A stretch of 64,000 bases of DNA from an uncultured Eubacteriales bacterium. Lineage in GTDB: Bacteria > Bacillota > Clostridia > Christensenellales > Aristaeellaceae. Every line of letters starts with the position of its first letter. The first letter of the stretch is position 1. The stretch lies in the NCBI GenBank assembly GCA_902790175.1, contig CADAQZ010000014.1, forward strand, positions 42,516 to 106,515. The letters are read 5' to 3'. Under the pieces are notes generated by a model. It was not told the DNA's origin and searched no databases. It was given only the letters and a program-made list of their open reading frames with translations. Positions 44,301 to 52,587 of this stretch are shown one piece after another. A program made the translations under genes and the position numbers.

Positions 44301-44546
44301 CAGCTCCACGAAGGGCGTCGCGTCCGGGGCGGCGAACTGGCTCTGCAGCTCCACGCCGTCCTTGCGGTTCGCGCCGGAGCTGGCCTCGCCGTACAGCGCG
44401 AACACGATGGCGTCGAAGAGCGTGGTCTTGCCCGCGCCGGTGTCCCCGGTGATCAAAAACAGGTTCTGGCCGGGCCGCGTGAAGTCGATCTCGGTCCGCG
44501 CGGCGTAGGAGCCGAAGGCCTGCAACGTCAGCTTGATCGGTCTCAT
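41349..44546 (-). CDS. sbcC: DNA double-strand break nuclease subunit SbcC (SMC-type ATPase)
   Basis: A 1065-residue Rad50-type ATPase that works with SbcD to open hairpins and protein-blocked DNA ends. It has the N-terminal Walker A FLITGDTGAGKTTLFDAI, long Ala/Glu-rich coiled coils, the central zinc hook GEPCPVCGSVEHPRPC, the C-terminal signature RTLSGGESFMAALSLALG and Walker B IMFIDEGFGSLDD. Length is usual for bacterial SbcC. Its start overlaps the sbcD stop (ATGA), so the pair is translationally coupled. Confidence 0.95.
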   Translation of the reverse strand: MRPIKLTLQAFGSYAARTEIDFTRPGQNLFLITGDTGAGKTTLFDAIVFALYGEASSGANRKDGVELQSQFAAPDATPFVELSFSECVGGSQDVYVVRRSPRHRRPVRRGSGFTDERESVSLTLSDGREYSQNQRETDAKLIEIVGLTKDQFMQVAMIAQGEFMALLRARSEERKLIFRKLFGTGIYQSIVDELFQCVKDKRAEIAQIRAACQAEAGHVDVPADYEGAEALAELRAGVLASERLNIADMEALTASLGDLCAWLDARCAEAREACADLAQRRDAARDALTQADALSKSYAQLERAQAELTECAARKEEMAGAAALIASITAAYELKNAHRRCEDTQKEVDRIEAGLDEQRRALPHLQEAVKVSQADEVSAKAAMETELAACARVTERVQKALHVLEALRQAEKEVNNLEAQTSAAQADADAARSALTSYEADEREWRARAEALSGAGERLALWKRRVEEVEGIEGEVAALRRDREAVADQRAASEAAQRAYADSREAFTAASAEYAASRAAFLDAQAGFLAREKLRPGEPCPVCGSVEHPRPCALSEAHAALTREAVDALADRVSERNRALSDAAASAGAAVERLRERGQQYQRRLEALWARLEKTKNETSGEASIEAAEAWVRSQKAALEEEGARLEGEARAFTEAQAFLKDADARRDALRQADEAASAALSEAQAALAAGRAALEGLASRRDFPTEAEANAALMAAQTARDARAREHEAALANLQGARAALEQAGALIARYEAELPGQREALEARLLEYRSLMDERDLPEAEWTAIAGAHTQAEAEALRAALNAFNVRKAKAVGARDAALAAIEGRPMPDLEVLTEVSRAAEEALSSAQGALDELSARARTNRAALEALAPILEKRSRVVLEHARVDGLYSRLAGKVSGGRMDIETYAQRCFLERILRSANARFLEMSAGQFELRMMPEEMAGEGKNRGLDLMVYSAVTGQEREIRTLSGGESFMAALSLALGMADEIQARSAAIHLDIMFIDEGFGSLDDHARDQAVKVLKRMAGGSKLIGIISHVTELKQEIDDQLVVTRDERGSHARWIIS

Positions 44547-45694
44547 GCGCGCACCTCCGCCGCGGCGTTCACCGCGTCCTCAAGCAGCGCCCGCTCCGCC
44601 TCGTCCAGCTCGCCGAGGAACGCCTCGCACAGCGCCAGCGGGTCGAGCGCCTCCGCGTCCTCCGTCCGCGGGCCGTAATCCGTCGGGCGTAGCGCCTCCC
44701 GCCGGATCTCCAGAAGGCAGGGGAACGCGGCCTGCAGCCGGTCATTGAGGTCAAAGGCGTCGAGCCCCGCGTCGCCCGTCAGCACCACGCTCACGTAGTC
44801 GCCGCAGGCCTGCGAGAGCACATCCTCCAGGTCGCCCTTTATCACGCGCACCTGCCGAAGCGGCACGAGCGGGATCACCCGAGCGCGCACGTCGCCCTTC
44901 TTGCCCATCTCCACGACGACGACGCCCTTCTGCTGCCCGGCCTCGCTGACGGAGCAGGCCAGCGGCGTGCCGCAGTAGCGATGGTGGTCGCTACCCACGC
45001 GGGTGGGCTTGTGGATGTGGCCCAGCGCGGCGTAGTCGAAGGGGGAGAGCACGTCCGCGCCCACGGCGTCGATGTTTCCGACGGTGACGGTCTCGCTGCC
45101 CATGCGCTCGACGGACGCGGCGTCCTGTCCGGCGGGCACGTAGAACTGGTGGCTGACCAGCACGTTGCGCCGGGAGGCGTCGATATGCTCGCGCGCGATC
45201 AGCCGCCGCAGGCTCTCGTCGTAGGACAGGTTGTTGCCGTCGTCACCGACGCCCACGATCTCCTTGACCATGCCGGGCTTCACAAAGGGCAAAAGAAAGA
45301 AGTCCACCGGCCCGAAGTCGTCTTCGAGGGTGACTTTTTCGATGTGATCGTCCGGCGTCTGCGGGGGCAGGCCGATCATGTGGATGCGCTGGCGGCCCAG
45401 CACGCCGCGAAACAGGTTCAGCCGCGCGGCGCTGTCGTGGTTGCCGGAGATGATCATCAGCTCGGCCCCGGGCGCGGCCCCGCGCAGCAAGTCGATGAAG
45501 CCGTCGAACGCGGCCACGGCCTCGGCGGAGGGCACGGCCTTGTCGTACACGTCCCCGGCGATCAGTATGGCGTCGGGCTGCTCGCGGCGCGCGGCCTCGG
45601 CGATCTGCGCAAACACGTTGGCCTGGTCCTCGGACAGGTCCCTGTTCATCAGCTTCAGGCCGATGTGCAGATCGGACAGGTGAAAGAATTTCAT
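44543..45694 (-). CDS. sbcD: Exonuclease subunit SbcD (Mre11-type phosphoesterase)
   Basis: A calcineurin-like dinuclear-metal nuclease, partner of SbcC. Motifs in order: FFHLSDLHIGLKL, LIAGDVYDKAVPS, IISGNHDSAARLNLF, VLVSHQFYVPAG and YAALGHIHKPTRVG. The start at 45694 is chosen because CGGAGGAAGC abuts the ATG; the longer frame to 45709 runs into the HD-GYP stop codon. 14 bases separate it from that upstream gene, so all three are likely cotranscribed. Confidence 0.95.
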   Translation of the reverse strand: MKFFHLSDLHIGLKLMNRDLSEDQANVFAQIAEAARREQPDAILIAGDVYDKAVPSAEAVAAFDGFIDLLRGAAPGAELMIISGNHDSAARLNLFRGVLGRQRIHMIGLPPQTPDDHIEKVTLEDDFGPVDFFLLPFVKPGMVKEIVGVGDDGNNLSYDESLRRLIAREHIDASRRNVLVSHQFYVPAGQDAASVERMGSETVTVGNIDAVGADVLSPFDYAALGHIHKPTRVGSDHHRYCGTPLACSVSEAGQQKGVVVVEMGKKGDVRARVIPLVPLRQVRVIKGDLEDVLSQACGDYVSVVLTGDAGLDAFDLNDRLQAAFPCLLEIRREALRPTDYGPRTEDAEALDPLALCEAFLGELDEAERALLEDAVNAAAEVRA

Positions 45695-45708
45695 GCTTCC
45701 TCCGGGCA

Positions 45709-47400
45709 TTACGCCAAACTGCTGTAGTACGCCTCCAGCTTCGGCTTCGCCGCCAGGTAGTAGGGCTCCAGGCGCGCGTCGAAGTGCTTGCCCATGCCCT
45801 CCATGATGATGCCGTTGGCCTGCTCGAAGGACATGCTCTCCTTGTACACGCGCTTGCTCACCAGCGCGTCGTACACGTCCGCGATGGCCATGATGCGCGC
45901 CTCCAGCGGGATCTCCTCGCCCTTCAAGCCCTCGGGATAGCCGGAGCCGTCCCAGCGCTCGTGGTGGTAGTGGGCTACGTTTTCGGCGATCTTTTTGAAC
46001 AAGTCGTCGTCGGTGCCCTCCAGGATCTCATGCACGATGCGCGCGCCCTCGGCGGCGTGGGCCTTCATCTTCTCAAACTCCTCGGGCGTGAAGCGGCCGG
46101 GCTTCCTGAGCACCGCGTCATCCACGGCGATCTTGCCGAGGTCGTGCATCGGGGCGGCCTTCACCACGGCCTTGCAGAACTCCTCGGTGAGGGGGAAGGC
46201 GTCGTCTTCGCGCATGGCCTCCACCAGCAGCCGCACGCCCTCGCTGGTGCGCCGGATGTGCCCGCCGGTGGAGTTGTCGCGGCTTTCAACCATGGTCGCC
46301 ATGCCCAGGATCAGCTTGTCGTGCATCTCCACGATGTGCGCCGTCTTCTCGGCCACCTCACTCTCAAGCTCCGCGTTGTAGCGATTGATCAGGTCGATGT
46401 GGCGCTGGTTGTCGGTGTCGTCGGTGATGAAGAACTGGTAGCCGCGCTTGCGGGAGCCGTCGTAGAGGTAGGTGAGGTGGATCAGGTAGTTGCGCCCGTC
46501 GCGGTCAAAGCGCGCGAGGTCGGCGGTCTCGTCCTCGCGGAACGTCTCCAGCCAGGGCAGCGCCTTTTCGCGCATGAACAGGCTGCGGTTGATCGACTGG
46601 TCCACCGTCAGGTTATTCAGCTCGGGGAAGATGGCCTTGGCGGTCTCGTTGCTGCCCAGGTAGTGAAAGCTGAAGTCAAAGGCCACCAGGCCCGTGTCGC
46701 CGCTCTGCACCAGCGATTCCACGGCGGTATCGCTGATGTCGTACAGGCAGATGCGGTAGGTGACGACCAGGTACACCGCCAGCGCGAACGCGAAGGCCGC
46801 GGGCGCCAGCTCGATGACCAGCGACAGGCTGCGCCCGCCGAAGAACGCCACCATCGAGACCACCACCGGCATGAACAGCAGGAACAGCATCTTCCGCGAG
46901 ATCTGGTTCTTGCGCAGGTAGCTGTAGACGATGGCGCCGATGGTCATCAGGAAGTAGAGGAAGAGCATGGCCCGGGACACGGCGTGCATCGGCCCGTACT
47001 CCTTGATGAGCCGCACCACGCCGTCCACGCGCTCAAACGACACGCTCTTGTAGAAGAACGTGCCCCTGCCGATGGACATCGCCGACGCGAACACGACGCT
47101 GCTCAGCAGCACCAGCGCCACGCGCAGCCAGCGGTTCAGGTTGATCTGGCACATGCTGAACACGATGAACATGATGTTCAGCATCAGAAAGCACGCGCCA
47201 ATGTAGGTCAGCCGGTTGGCGACGAGCGCCTCCTCCAGCGTCTGCGCGCGGGCGAGCATCGCCCAGCCCAGGTTTGTCACCGGCACCAGCACGTAGGTCA
47301 GCGTGATGTGGTCGTCGATGTGCTTGTGCCACATGTACACGAAGGGCAGCACCAGCAACAGCGAAATGATCAGAACGATGTCGTAATAGGCGGTCGCCAT
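45709..47400 (-). CDS. Membrane HD-GYP phosphodiesterase with 7TM sensor and PAS-like region
   Basis: A 563-residue protein starting at 47400 (CAGGAGGA upstream). Residues 1-230 contain about seven membrane segments (LIISLLLVLPFVYMW, LNIMFIVFSMCQINL, FAFALAVYLVVTYRICLYD) like the 7TM/HisK_N sensor units of Bacillota. A PAS-like stretch follows (SGDTGLVAFDFSFHYLGSNE), then a coiled coil and an HD-GYP domain with MHDLGKIAVDD, HHERWDGSGYPEG and ADVYDALVSKR. The metal-binding and GYP residues are intact, predicting c-di-GMP hydrolysis. It lies upstream of sbcDC with a 14-base gap; no functional link is known. Confidence 0.9.
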   Translation of the reverse strand: MATAYYDIVLIISLLLVLPFVYMWHKHIDDHITLTYVLVPVTNLGWAMLARAQTLEEALVANRLTYIGACFLMLNIMFIVFSMCQINLNRWLRVALVLLSSVVFASAMSIGRGTFFYKSVSFERVDGVVRLIKEYGPMHAVSRAMLFLYFLMTIGAIVYSYLRKNQISRKMLFLLFMPVVVSMVAFFGGRSLSLVIELAPAAFAFALAVYLVVTYRICLYDISDTAVESLVQSGDTGLVAFDFSFHYLGSNETAKAIFPELNNLTVDQSINRSLFMREKALPWLETFREDETADLARFDRDGRNYLIHLTYLYDGSRKRGYQFFITDDTDNQRHIDLINRYNAELESEVAEKTAHIVEMHDKLILGMATMVESRDNSTGGHIRRTSEGVRLLVEAMREDDAFPLTEEFCKAVVKAAPMHDLGKIAVDDAVLRKPGRFTPEEFEKMKAHAAEGARIVHEILEGTDDDLFKKIAENVAHYHHERWDGSGYPEGLKGEEIPLEARIMAIADVYDALVSKRVYKESMSFEQANGIIMEGMGKHFDARLEPYYLAAKPKLEAYYSSLA

Positions 47401-47513
47401 GGAAATCCTCCTGTAAACCTCTTGGTCTGCTGACAGCATACCAGAGCAAGGTTAATTCGAGGTTGTGGCGACATGAGAATGCCGTGAGAAAGGCGTGAGA
47501 AGCCGCATTTGGG

Positions 47514-50300
47514 TCATTTGGCCAGGTAATTCTGCCGGATGTAGTTGGCGTACTTGCGGTAATCCTTGTCGGGGTGATCGCACGCCAGCCGGTCGTAGAG
47601 CGCGAAGGCGCGCTCCGCGGCGTCGCGGTCGCCCGCCTTCGCCTGGTTGTAGTAGATCAGCGCGACCTGGGCGCGAACGATGCGCAGGTTGTCCGCGTGG
47701 ACGGGCGCTTCGGGGTGGCGGGAAGCGAGGTTGGCATAGCATTCGCAGGCCCGCTCCTTGCTGGCCGCGTCCGCGCGCTTGCTCAGCGCGAACGCGAGGT
47801 CGGACTCGGCGCGGTCCCGAAGGTGCGCGTAGCCCGCCTTGCCGGGGTTCGCTTCGGCCAGGGCGGATAAGCGCGCGTGCAGGCGCTCCAGCGCCTCGGC
47901 GTCGCCTTCCCTGCCCAGCGCCATGATGGCGTCGATCAGCTGTTTCTCGGTGATGCCGAGGTTCTTCTTGTGCTGCGCGTCGTATGGGGCGAGGTCCGCG
48001 GCTCTGTCGTAGTATTCATAGGAGCGGGCCAGGCGCTCGGCGTCCTTCTGCTGGCAGTAGGCGAAGGCGACCTGTGAAAACGCCGCCGCGTCGTTGGGAT
48101 AGTTTTCGAGCACCACTCTCTCCAGCTTTTGCGTCCAGGCCAGCTGCTCGTCCCAGCGCCCCCGGGCCCGCGCGTTCTTGGTCAGCTGGTAGGTGTACTC
48201 CTTTAATGACTGCGCCACGTGTTGCGTTCCGATGCGCGCGCCCATTTCTTCCTCGATGGCCAGGGCCGCGCGAAGCGCCTGCGCCTCCGCGTCCAGATCG
48301 CCGCACTTCTGAGCCACATCGGACAGGAAGACGTGCGCGCTGGCGACGAGCCGGGCGGCATAGATGCTCTCCAGCCTTTCATAGCGCTCCTGCGCCATCG
48401 CGAGCATTTCCTTCGCGGCGGCCTCCGCCTCGTCCGGCTCGCCCAGCGCGAGGCAGGCCTGCATCAGCGCGACGCGGGCGATGGACGTGTTGTCCAAATC
48501 GTCCAGAGGGACGTTCTCGTCGATCAGCCGGTTTTTTAGGTCCAGGCTGGATCGGGCGTACGCCCTGGCTGCCCTCAGGACGGCACGATCGCCGTTGGCC
48601 GTTTTCCACAGGGCGTAGGCAAGTGTGCCGTACAGCTTCAGCAGGGTTTTGGCCATGGGACGCTGGCTGCGCCCGGCTTTGCTCATTTCGGCTTCGCCCG
48701 ATATGGCTTCCTTCAGGAGGGGGATCGCCATTTCGCACTGCCGGGCGGCCTTCGCGTAGTTCTTTTCGCGGTATGTGAGGTCGGCCTGCATGGCGACGAA
48801 CGACGCGCGATACATCAGCTGAAAGTAGTCCGACTTGTCGCTGCCGCCGCCCTTGCGCTGCTCAGCCGCTTTGAGGACAGAGGAGATTTTTGCGCTGAGC
48901 GATATGCCCTTGTTGATAAACGCCTCCGCCTGTTCGAAATCGCGCTGATTCATGGCGAGGTTTGCGGCGTACATACAGGTTTCCAGATACGCGATCTTTG
49001 CCTTGGTCGAAAGGGAGTTGTTTTCGCTGTCGAGCACCTTGTGGAACATCGCCCAGGCCTCGTCATACCGATACAGGGCCGACCACTTTTGCCCGGCCAG
49101 GCTGGCCGCCGTAAAGAACGTGCAGGCGAGGTCCTTTTCCGCGCTGCCCGCGATAAAGCGTTTCTCGAGGTTTTCGACATAGCGCTGCTGCCACTGCGCG
49201 GCCTTCTCGTAGTCGCGCGCGACGCCCTGCGCGTTTTCATACATCGCAACCAGCTTCACGCAGGCTTCGTCCACGCCCGCCTCCGCCGCGTCGGTGATCA
49301 GCGCCAGCGCCCTTTCGTGGTCCGTCTCCAGGTCGACGCCGGTCAGGTAGGCCAGGCCCATGAAGAACTTGTGCAGGGGATCGTCGTTCGGCCTGACTTC
49401 GAGCGCCTCTTGGATCAGCGCCTCGATCTGCCCGGCGCTGGCCTCGTCGGCGGGGATCGGCCGCGGCAGCCCGGGGTAGCACCTCTCCAGCGCGTCGCCC
49501 GCCGTGGGCACTGCCATGACGGGCATCACGCGCTTGCCTGCCGCCTGCGCCATCGGGTACTCCGTGGTCATCACGTAGTTGGGGTCCTCCAGCAGGTTCG
49601 GCGTCACCACCAGCGAGAACAGCCCGCTCTTTTCAAACGCCGCGCGGATGGACTCGTTGAAGTCCTCGCCGGGGGTCAGGAATTCGTCGTACCAGATGGC
49701 GATGTCCCGCGCGAAGGGGCTCTTGTGGATCAGCCGCATCACCTGTTGGGCGTGCTGGCGGTCCTTTTTGCGGTAGCTCAGGAAGATGTAGGCGGCGAAG
49801 GCCTGGCGGATCTTCGCGATGGTCTCGTCCTTCAAGAGCACCGTGTCCATGAACAGCTTCAGCTTTTCTTCGTAGGGCAGGGCGGTGGGGTCCGGGTCGA
49901 ACTTGTTGAGCATCTGCAGATTCCCGCACACCTCGTTGAAAAGCGTCTCCAGCCCCTGCTCCTGCAAGATCGGCAGCACCGGGATGTGCCTGTCCAGCGC
50001 GAAGGCGAACTCCTCGCGGCGGGCGCGGTTCTCCGTCTTTAAAAACGCCAGCGTCACCGGTACGACAAACAGGTTCATCTCCGCCAGGTCGGCGTAATAG
50101 GCTTCTTTCTCCTCCGGCGAAGAGTCCGCGCCGTCGCCCACGGGATGCCAGATACAGATATTGGACTGGACGCTGAACAGGTCCTCCGACACGGCGTCGA
50201 AGTACAGCCGCGCGTCCTTGTCGGTGGCGCAGAAGAACACCTTTTGCAGGTCCTTCAGCGCGGCGGGGCTGCGCTTTATGTATTCCAGGCGAATGGACAC
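47514..50300 (-). CDS. Tandem-TIR protein with Sel1 and TPR repeats
   Basis: A 928-residue cytosolic protein starting at GTG 50300 with a perfect AAAGGAGGT site. Residues about 169-300 are a TIR domain: AYIFLSYRKKDRQHAQQVM, AIWYDEFLTPGEDFNESIRA and TTEYPMAQAAGKRVMPV, with Glu247 at the position of the NADase catalytic glutamate. Residues about 18-115 (KVFFCATDKDARLYFDAV ... NLFVVPVTLAFLKTE) look like a second, degenerate TIR. Sel1-like repeats follow (FFMGLAYLTGVDLETDHERA, MYENAQGVARDYEKAA) and then long TPR-type helices to the end. Bacterial TIR proteins cleave NAD or make cyclic-ADP-ribose signals in defence. No known partner gene is adjacent. Confidence 0.82.
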   Translation of the reverse strand: MSIRLEYIKRSPAALKDLQKVFFCATDKDARLYFDAVSEDLFSVQSNICIWHPVGDGADSSPEEKEAYYADLAEMNLFVVPVTLAFLKTENRARREEFAFALDRHIPVLPILQEQGLETLFNEVCGNLQMLNKFDPDPTALPYEEKLKLFMDTVLLKDETIAKIRQAFAAYIFLSYRKKDRQHAQQVMRLIHKSPFARDIAIWYDEFLTPGEDFNESIRAAFEKSGLFSLVVTPNLLEDPNYVMTTEYPMAQAAGKRVMPVMAVPTAGDALERCYPGLPRPIPADEASAGQIEALIQEALEVRPNDDPLHKFFMGLAYLTGVDLETDHERALALITDAAEAGVDEACVKLVAMYENAQGVARDYEKAAQWQQRYVENLEKRFIAGSAEKDLACTFFTAASLAGQKWSALYRYDEAWAMFHKVLDSENNSLSTKAKIAYLETCMYAANLAMNQRDFEQAEAFINKGISLSAKISSVLKAAEQRKGGGSDKSDYFQLMYRASFVAMQADLTYREKNYAKAARQCEMAIPLLKEAISGEAEMSKAGRSQRPMAKTLLKLYGTLAYALWKTANGDRAVLRAARAYARSSLDLKNRLIDENVPLDDLDNTSIARVALMQACLALGEPDEAEAAAKEMLAMAQERYERLESIYAARLVASAHVFLSDVAQKCGDLDAEAQALRAALAIEEEMGARIGTQHVAQSLKEYTYQLTKNARARGRWDEQLAWTQKLERVVLENYPNDAAAFSQVAFAYCQQKDAERLARSYEYYDRAADLAPYDAQHKKNLGITEKQLIDAIMALGREGDAEALERLHARLSALAEANPGKAGYAHLRDRAESDLAFALSKRADAASKERACECYANLASRHPEAPVHADNLRIVRAQVALIYYNQAKAGDRDAAERAFALYDRLACDHPDKDYRKYANYIRQNYLAK

Positions 50301-50316
50301 GGGATGACCTCCTTTG

Positions 50317-51123
50317 TCAGCCTTGCAGGAAGCGGAAGACGCGCGCGTAGAAGTCGCGGGCCTCCTCGTAGGCCGCGTGGCCCAGGCCGTCGTAGACGTA
50401 GAGTTCGCTGCCGGGGATCTGCGCGTGCAGCTCGGCGGCGGCTTCCGTGCCGACGATCCTGTCGTCTGCGCCGCCGATGATCAGCGTGGGACAGGCGATC
50501 TCACCCAGCCGGGGCGCCTCGTCGAAGGCGAGGATCGCGCGGGCGTTCGCGAGGAAGCGGTCGTAGCTGGCGGGCCTTCCGACGAGTCCCAGCAGCGGGT
50601 ACGCCTTCCGATATCGCGCGAGCTTCTTCTCGGAATAGCTGTGCTCCGCCGTGTCGATCATCAGCTGCCGGTGGTCGCCCTTTTGCGCCAGGTCGATCCA
50701 GCGGTTCACGCAGTCCTCGAGGGTCGGGTTCACGCGCGGCGCGGTGACGACCAGCACCAGCTTTTCCACCAGCTCCGGGCAGTCGACGGCGAGCCACTGG
50801 GCAATCATGCCGCCCTGGGAGACGCCCAGCACGCTCGCCCTTTTGAGCCCGAGCGCGCGCATCGCCTCCGCCTGGTCGCGGACCATGTCGCGGATCGTTG
50901 CGCCCGGCTTAAGCGCGTCCCGGCGGCTGAACATGTACACGGTGATCTTGTCCAGATACGGCCTGTAGGGCCCCGCCAACAAGAGCGCCTTGCCCTTCAC
51001 CGTCGCCAGCCCGTCCGACAGCCCCGGCAGCACGACGAGCGCCCTGTCCCCGCGTCCGAAGCGAACGTAGTGCATCTGCGCGTCCCCGATCGACACCCGC
51101 CCGTTCTTCGCGTTCCAAAGCAT
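50317..51123 (-). CDS. Alpha/beta-fold hydrolase
   Basis: A 268-residue single-domain hydrolase. The nucleophile elbow is SVLGVSQGGMIAQWLA, the acid is in LIIGGADDRIVG and the His in YDGLGHAAYEEARDF. The oxyanion-side motif LVVLPGLSDGL takes the place of the usual HG. No signal peptide. Substrate unknown. Ends 16 bases before the TIR gene's start and begins 16 bases after an acetyltransferase gene, so it belongs to the same minus-strand operon. Confidence 0.85.
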   Translation of the reverse strand: MLWNAKNGRVSIGDAQMHYVRFGRGDRALVVLPGLSDGLATVKGKALLLAGPYRPYLDKITVYMFSRRDALKPGATIRDMVRDQAEAMRALGLKRASVLGVSQGGMIAQWLAVDCPELVEKLVLVVTAPRVNPTLEDCVNRWIDLAQKGDHRQLMIDTAEHSYSEKKLARYRKAYPLLGLVGRPASYDRFLANARAILAFDEAPRLGEIACPTLIIGGADDRIVGTEAAAELHAQIPGSELYVYDGLGHAAYEEARDFYARVFRFLQG

Positions 51124-51139
51124 GTCGATTCCCTCCGAT

Positions 51140-51544
51140 TCAGCACTTCATCTGCTTGACCATGGCCCTGCCGTTCAGGACGGCGTAGCCGAACTTCTCG
51201 TAGAGCCCGTGCGCGTCCCGCGTGATCAGTATGCCGCGCAGCCCGGCAAACTCCGGCCGCGACTCGATGTGCGCCACCAGCGCCCTGCCCAGGCCCCTGC
51301 CGCGATGCGCTTCGTCGACGATCACATCGCAGAGGTAGTAGGTGGTGGCGAAGTCGCTGATGACGCGCGCGAAGCCCGCCAGCTTTTCCTCGCCGTCGAC
51401 GTATATGCCGTAGCACGACGAGTGGCGCATCGACTTCTCGATCTGCGAAAGGGGCCTTTTGTCGGCCCAGTAGGTCATGCCGAGCAGCCGCGCGACATCC
51501 TCGACGCGCATCGCGTCCGCGCCTTCCTCGATCCTGAAATCCAT
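51140..51544 (-). CDS. GNAT-family N-acetyltransferase
   Basis: A 134-residue acetyltransferase: YWADKRPLSQIEKSMRHS near the N-terminus, LAGFARVISDFATTYYLCDV for the central strands, the acetyl-CoA loop VDEAHRGRGLGRALVAHI and the C-terminal HGLYEKFGYAVL. The start at 51544 has GAGGAGG upstream; the longer frame overlaps the next gene. Substrate unknown; small-molecule acetylation is likely. Confidence 0.88.
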   Translation of the reverse strand: MDFRIEEGADAMRVEDVARLLGMTYWADKRPLSQIEKSMRHSSCYGIYVDGEEKLAGFARVISDFATTYYLCDVIVDEAHRGRGLGRALVAHIESRPEFAGLRGILITRDAHGLYEKFGYAVLNGRAMVKQMKC

Positions 51545-51567
51545 GTGATGCGCCTCCTCTGCGTTCC

Positions 51568-51984
51568 TCACCCGTATACGCGATTGAACTCCTCCGTGAC
51601 CTGATCGACGAAGGCGTCGTATTTCAGGAAGAAGCCGTCCTCCATCGAAGGGAGCCAGACGTATATGTTGTCGCCCCTGCGGGAGAACAGCAGCACGTAC
51701 TCGCCGGGCTCGTTGCAGAACACGACCTCCTGGTAGTCCTTCTCCTTCATGTGGGTCACGATCTCGACGAAATCGCGCACGCCGGGGCCGATGTAGCTCA
51801 CCCGGTAGCTGCCTACGGTCTTGCCGTCCAGCTCGAAGTGGACGTACTCCCAGCCCGCGCCGACGTCGTCGACGCGAAAAGCGAATTCGTGGTTCACGAG
51901 GTTCCGCTTCCGCTGGCTCTTGCGCGTCCGGTAGTACTGCCACTTTTCGGCGATCGCGGCCTTTCGCTCTGCCGTCGTGAGCAT
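51568..51984 (-). CDS. Conserved hypothetical protein
   Basis: 138 residues, not recognised. The N-terminus is basic and helical (MLTTAERKAAIAEKWQYYRT), followed by a beta-rich part with many aromatic residues (GWEYVHFELDGKTVGSYRVS, VVFCNEPGEYVLLFSRRGDN). No signal peptide or membrane segment. Codon use matches the neighbours and it sits in the middle of the acetyltransferase/hydrolase/TIR operon, with 23 and 27 base gaps. Confidence 0.6.
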   Translation of the reverse strand: MLTTAERKAAIAEKWQYYRTRKSQRKRNLVNHEFAFRVDDVGAGWEYVHFELDGKTVGSYRVSYIGPGVRDFVEIVTHMKEKDYQEVVFCNEPGEYVLLFSRRGDNIYVWLPSMEDGFFLKYDAFVDQVTEEFNRVYG

Positions 51985-52011
51985 TGCTTGTCCGCTCCCT
52001 TCTGCTTCTCG

Positions 52012-52467
52012 TCAGTTGTCGTCCGGCAGCGTCAGCGCCAGCTCGACCTCGTCCTCGTCCTCGACGCCGGTGGCGGCGAAGCCCCGGCTCTCATACAACT
52101 TCCGGGCGAGGGGATTGTCCCGGTTGCAGGTCAGCGCGACGCGGCTTGAATCGCCGAACGGTTTTGTCCGGATGTATTCGAGAACCTCATCCAGCACCGC
52201 GCCGCCGTAGCCGCGCCCCTGCGCCGAGGCGTCGATCATCATGTGCCAGATATCGTACTCTGGCACGTCCCAGTCGTAGATCACCATGACGTACCCGACC
52301 ATTTTCCCGTCCGCGTAGATGCCGAAAGGCTGGCACTGGTTCCGGTAGACGTACGCCTGCGCGAGGCTTCGGATCGGGTGCGACACAAAGCGCTCCTGCC
52401 CCGGAGCGAGATGGAGGTTGAACGCCTCGATGAAATTGTCCTGTGTGATCGCTCTGAGTTCGATCAT
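52012..52467 (-). CDS. GNAT-family N-acetyltransferase
   Basis: A 151-residue acetyltransferase starting at 52467 (CCAGGAGG upstream). It resembles the spermidine/diamine-type GNATs: IELRAITQDNFIEAFNL, FGIYADGKMVGYVMVIYD, HMMIDASAQGRGYGGAVLDE as the acetyl-CoA loop, LTCNRDNPLARKLYESRGF, and an acidic C-terminus. First gene of the minus-strand run ending with the TIR gene. The 120 bases upstream mark the switch to AT-rich DNA. Confidence 0.88.
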   Translation of the reverse strand: MIELRAITQDNFIEAFNLHLAPGQERFVSHPIRSLAQAYVYRNQCQPFGIYADGKMVGYVMVIYDWDVPEYDIWHMMIDASAQGRGYGGAVLDEVLEYIRTKPFGDSSRVALTCNRDNPLARKLYESRGFAATGVEDEDEVELALTLPDDN

Positions 52468-52587
52468 ACTGGCCTCCTGGATCGTACATGTGAAATGGGG
52501 ACAACATCTCCGCCGAATTGGAGCCTTTGAGCGCTTGCGGGAACATGTCATCAATCGTTTGAGTTCACAGTTGTCATCGAAGCACGA

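Noticed and set aside
41349-50300. Known antiphage system built from TIR, SbcCD and HD-GYP genes
   Set aside because: sbcCD is a common housekeeping pair and the 113-base gap before the HD-GYP gene breaks the operon; I know of no described system with this set.
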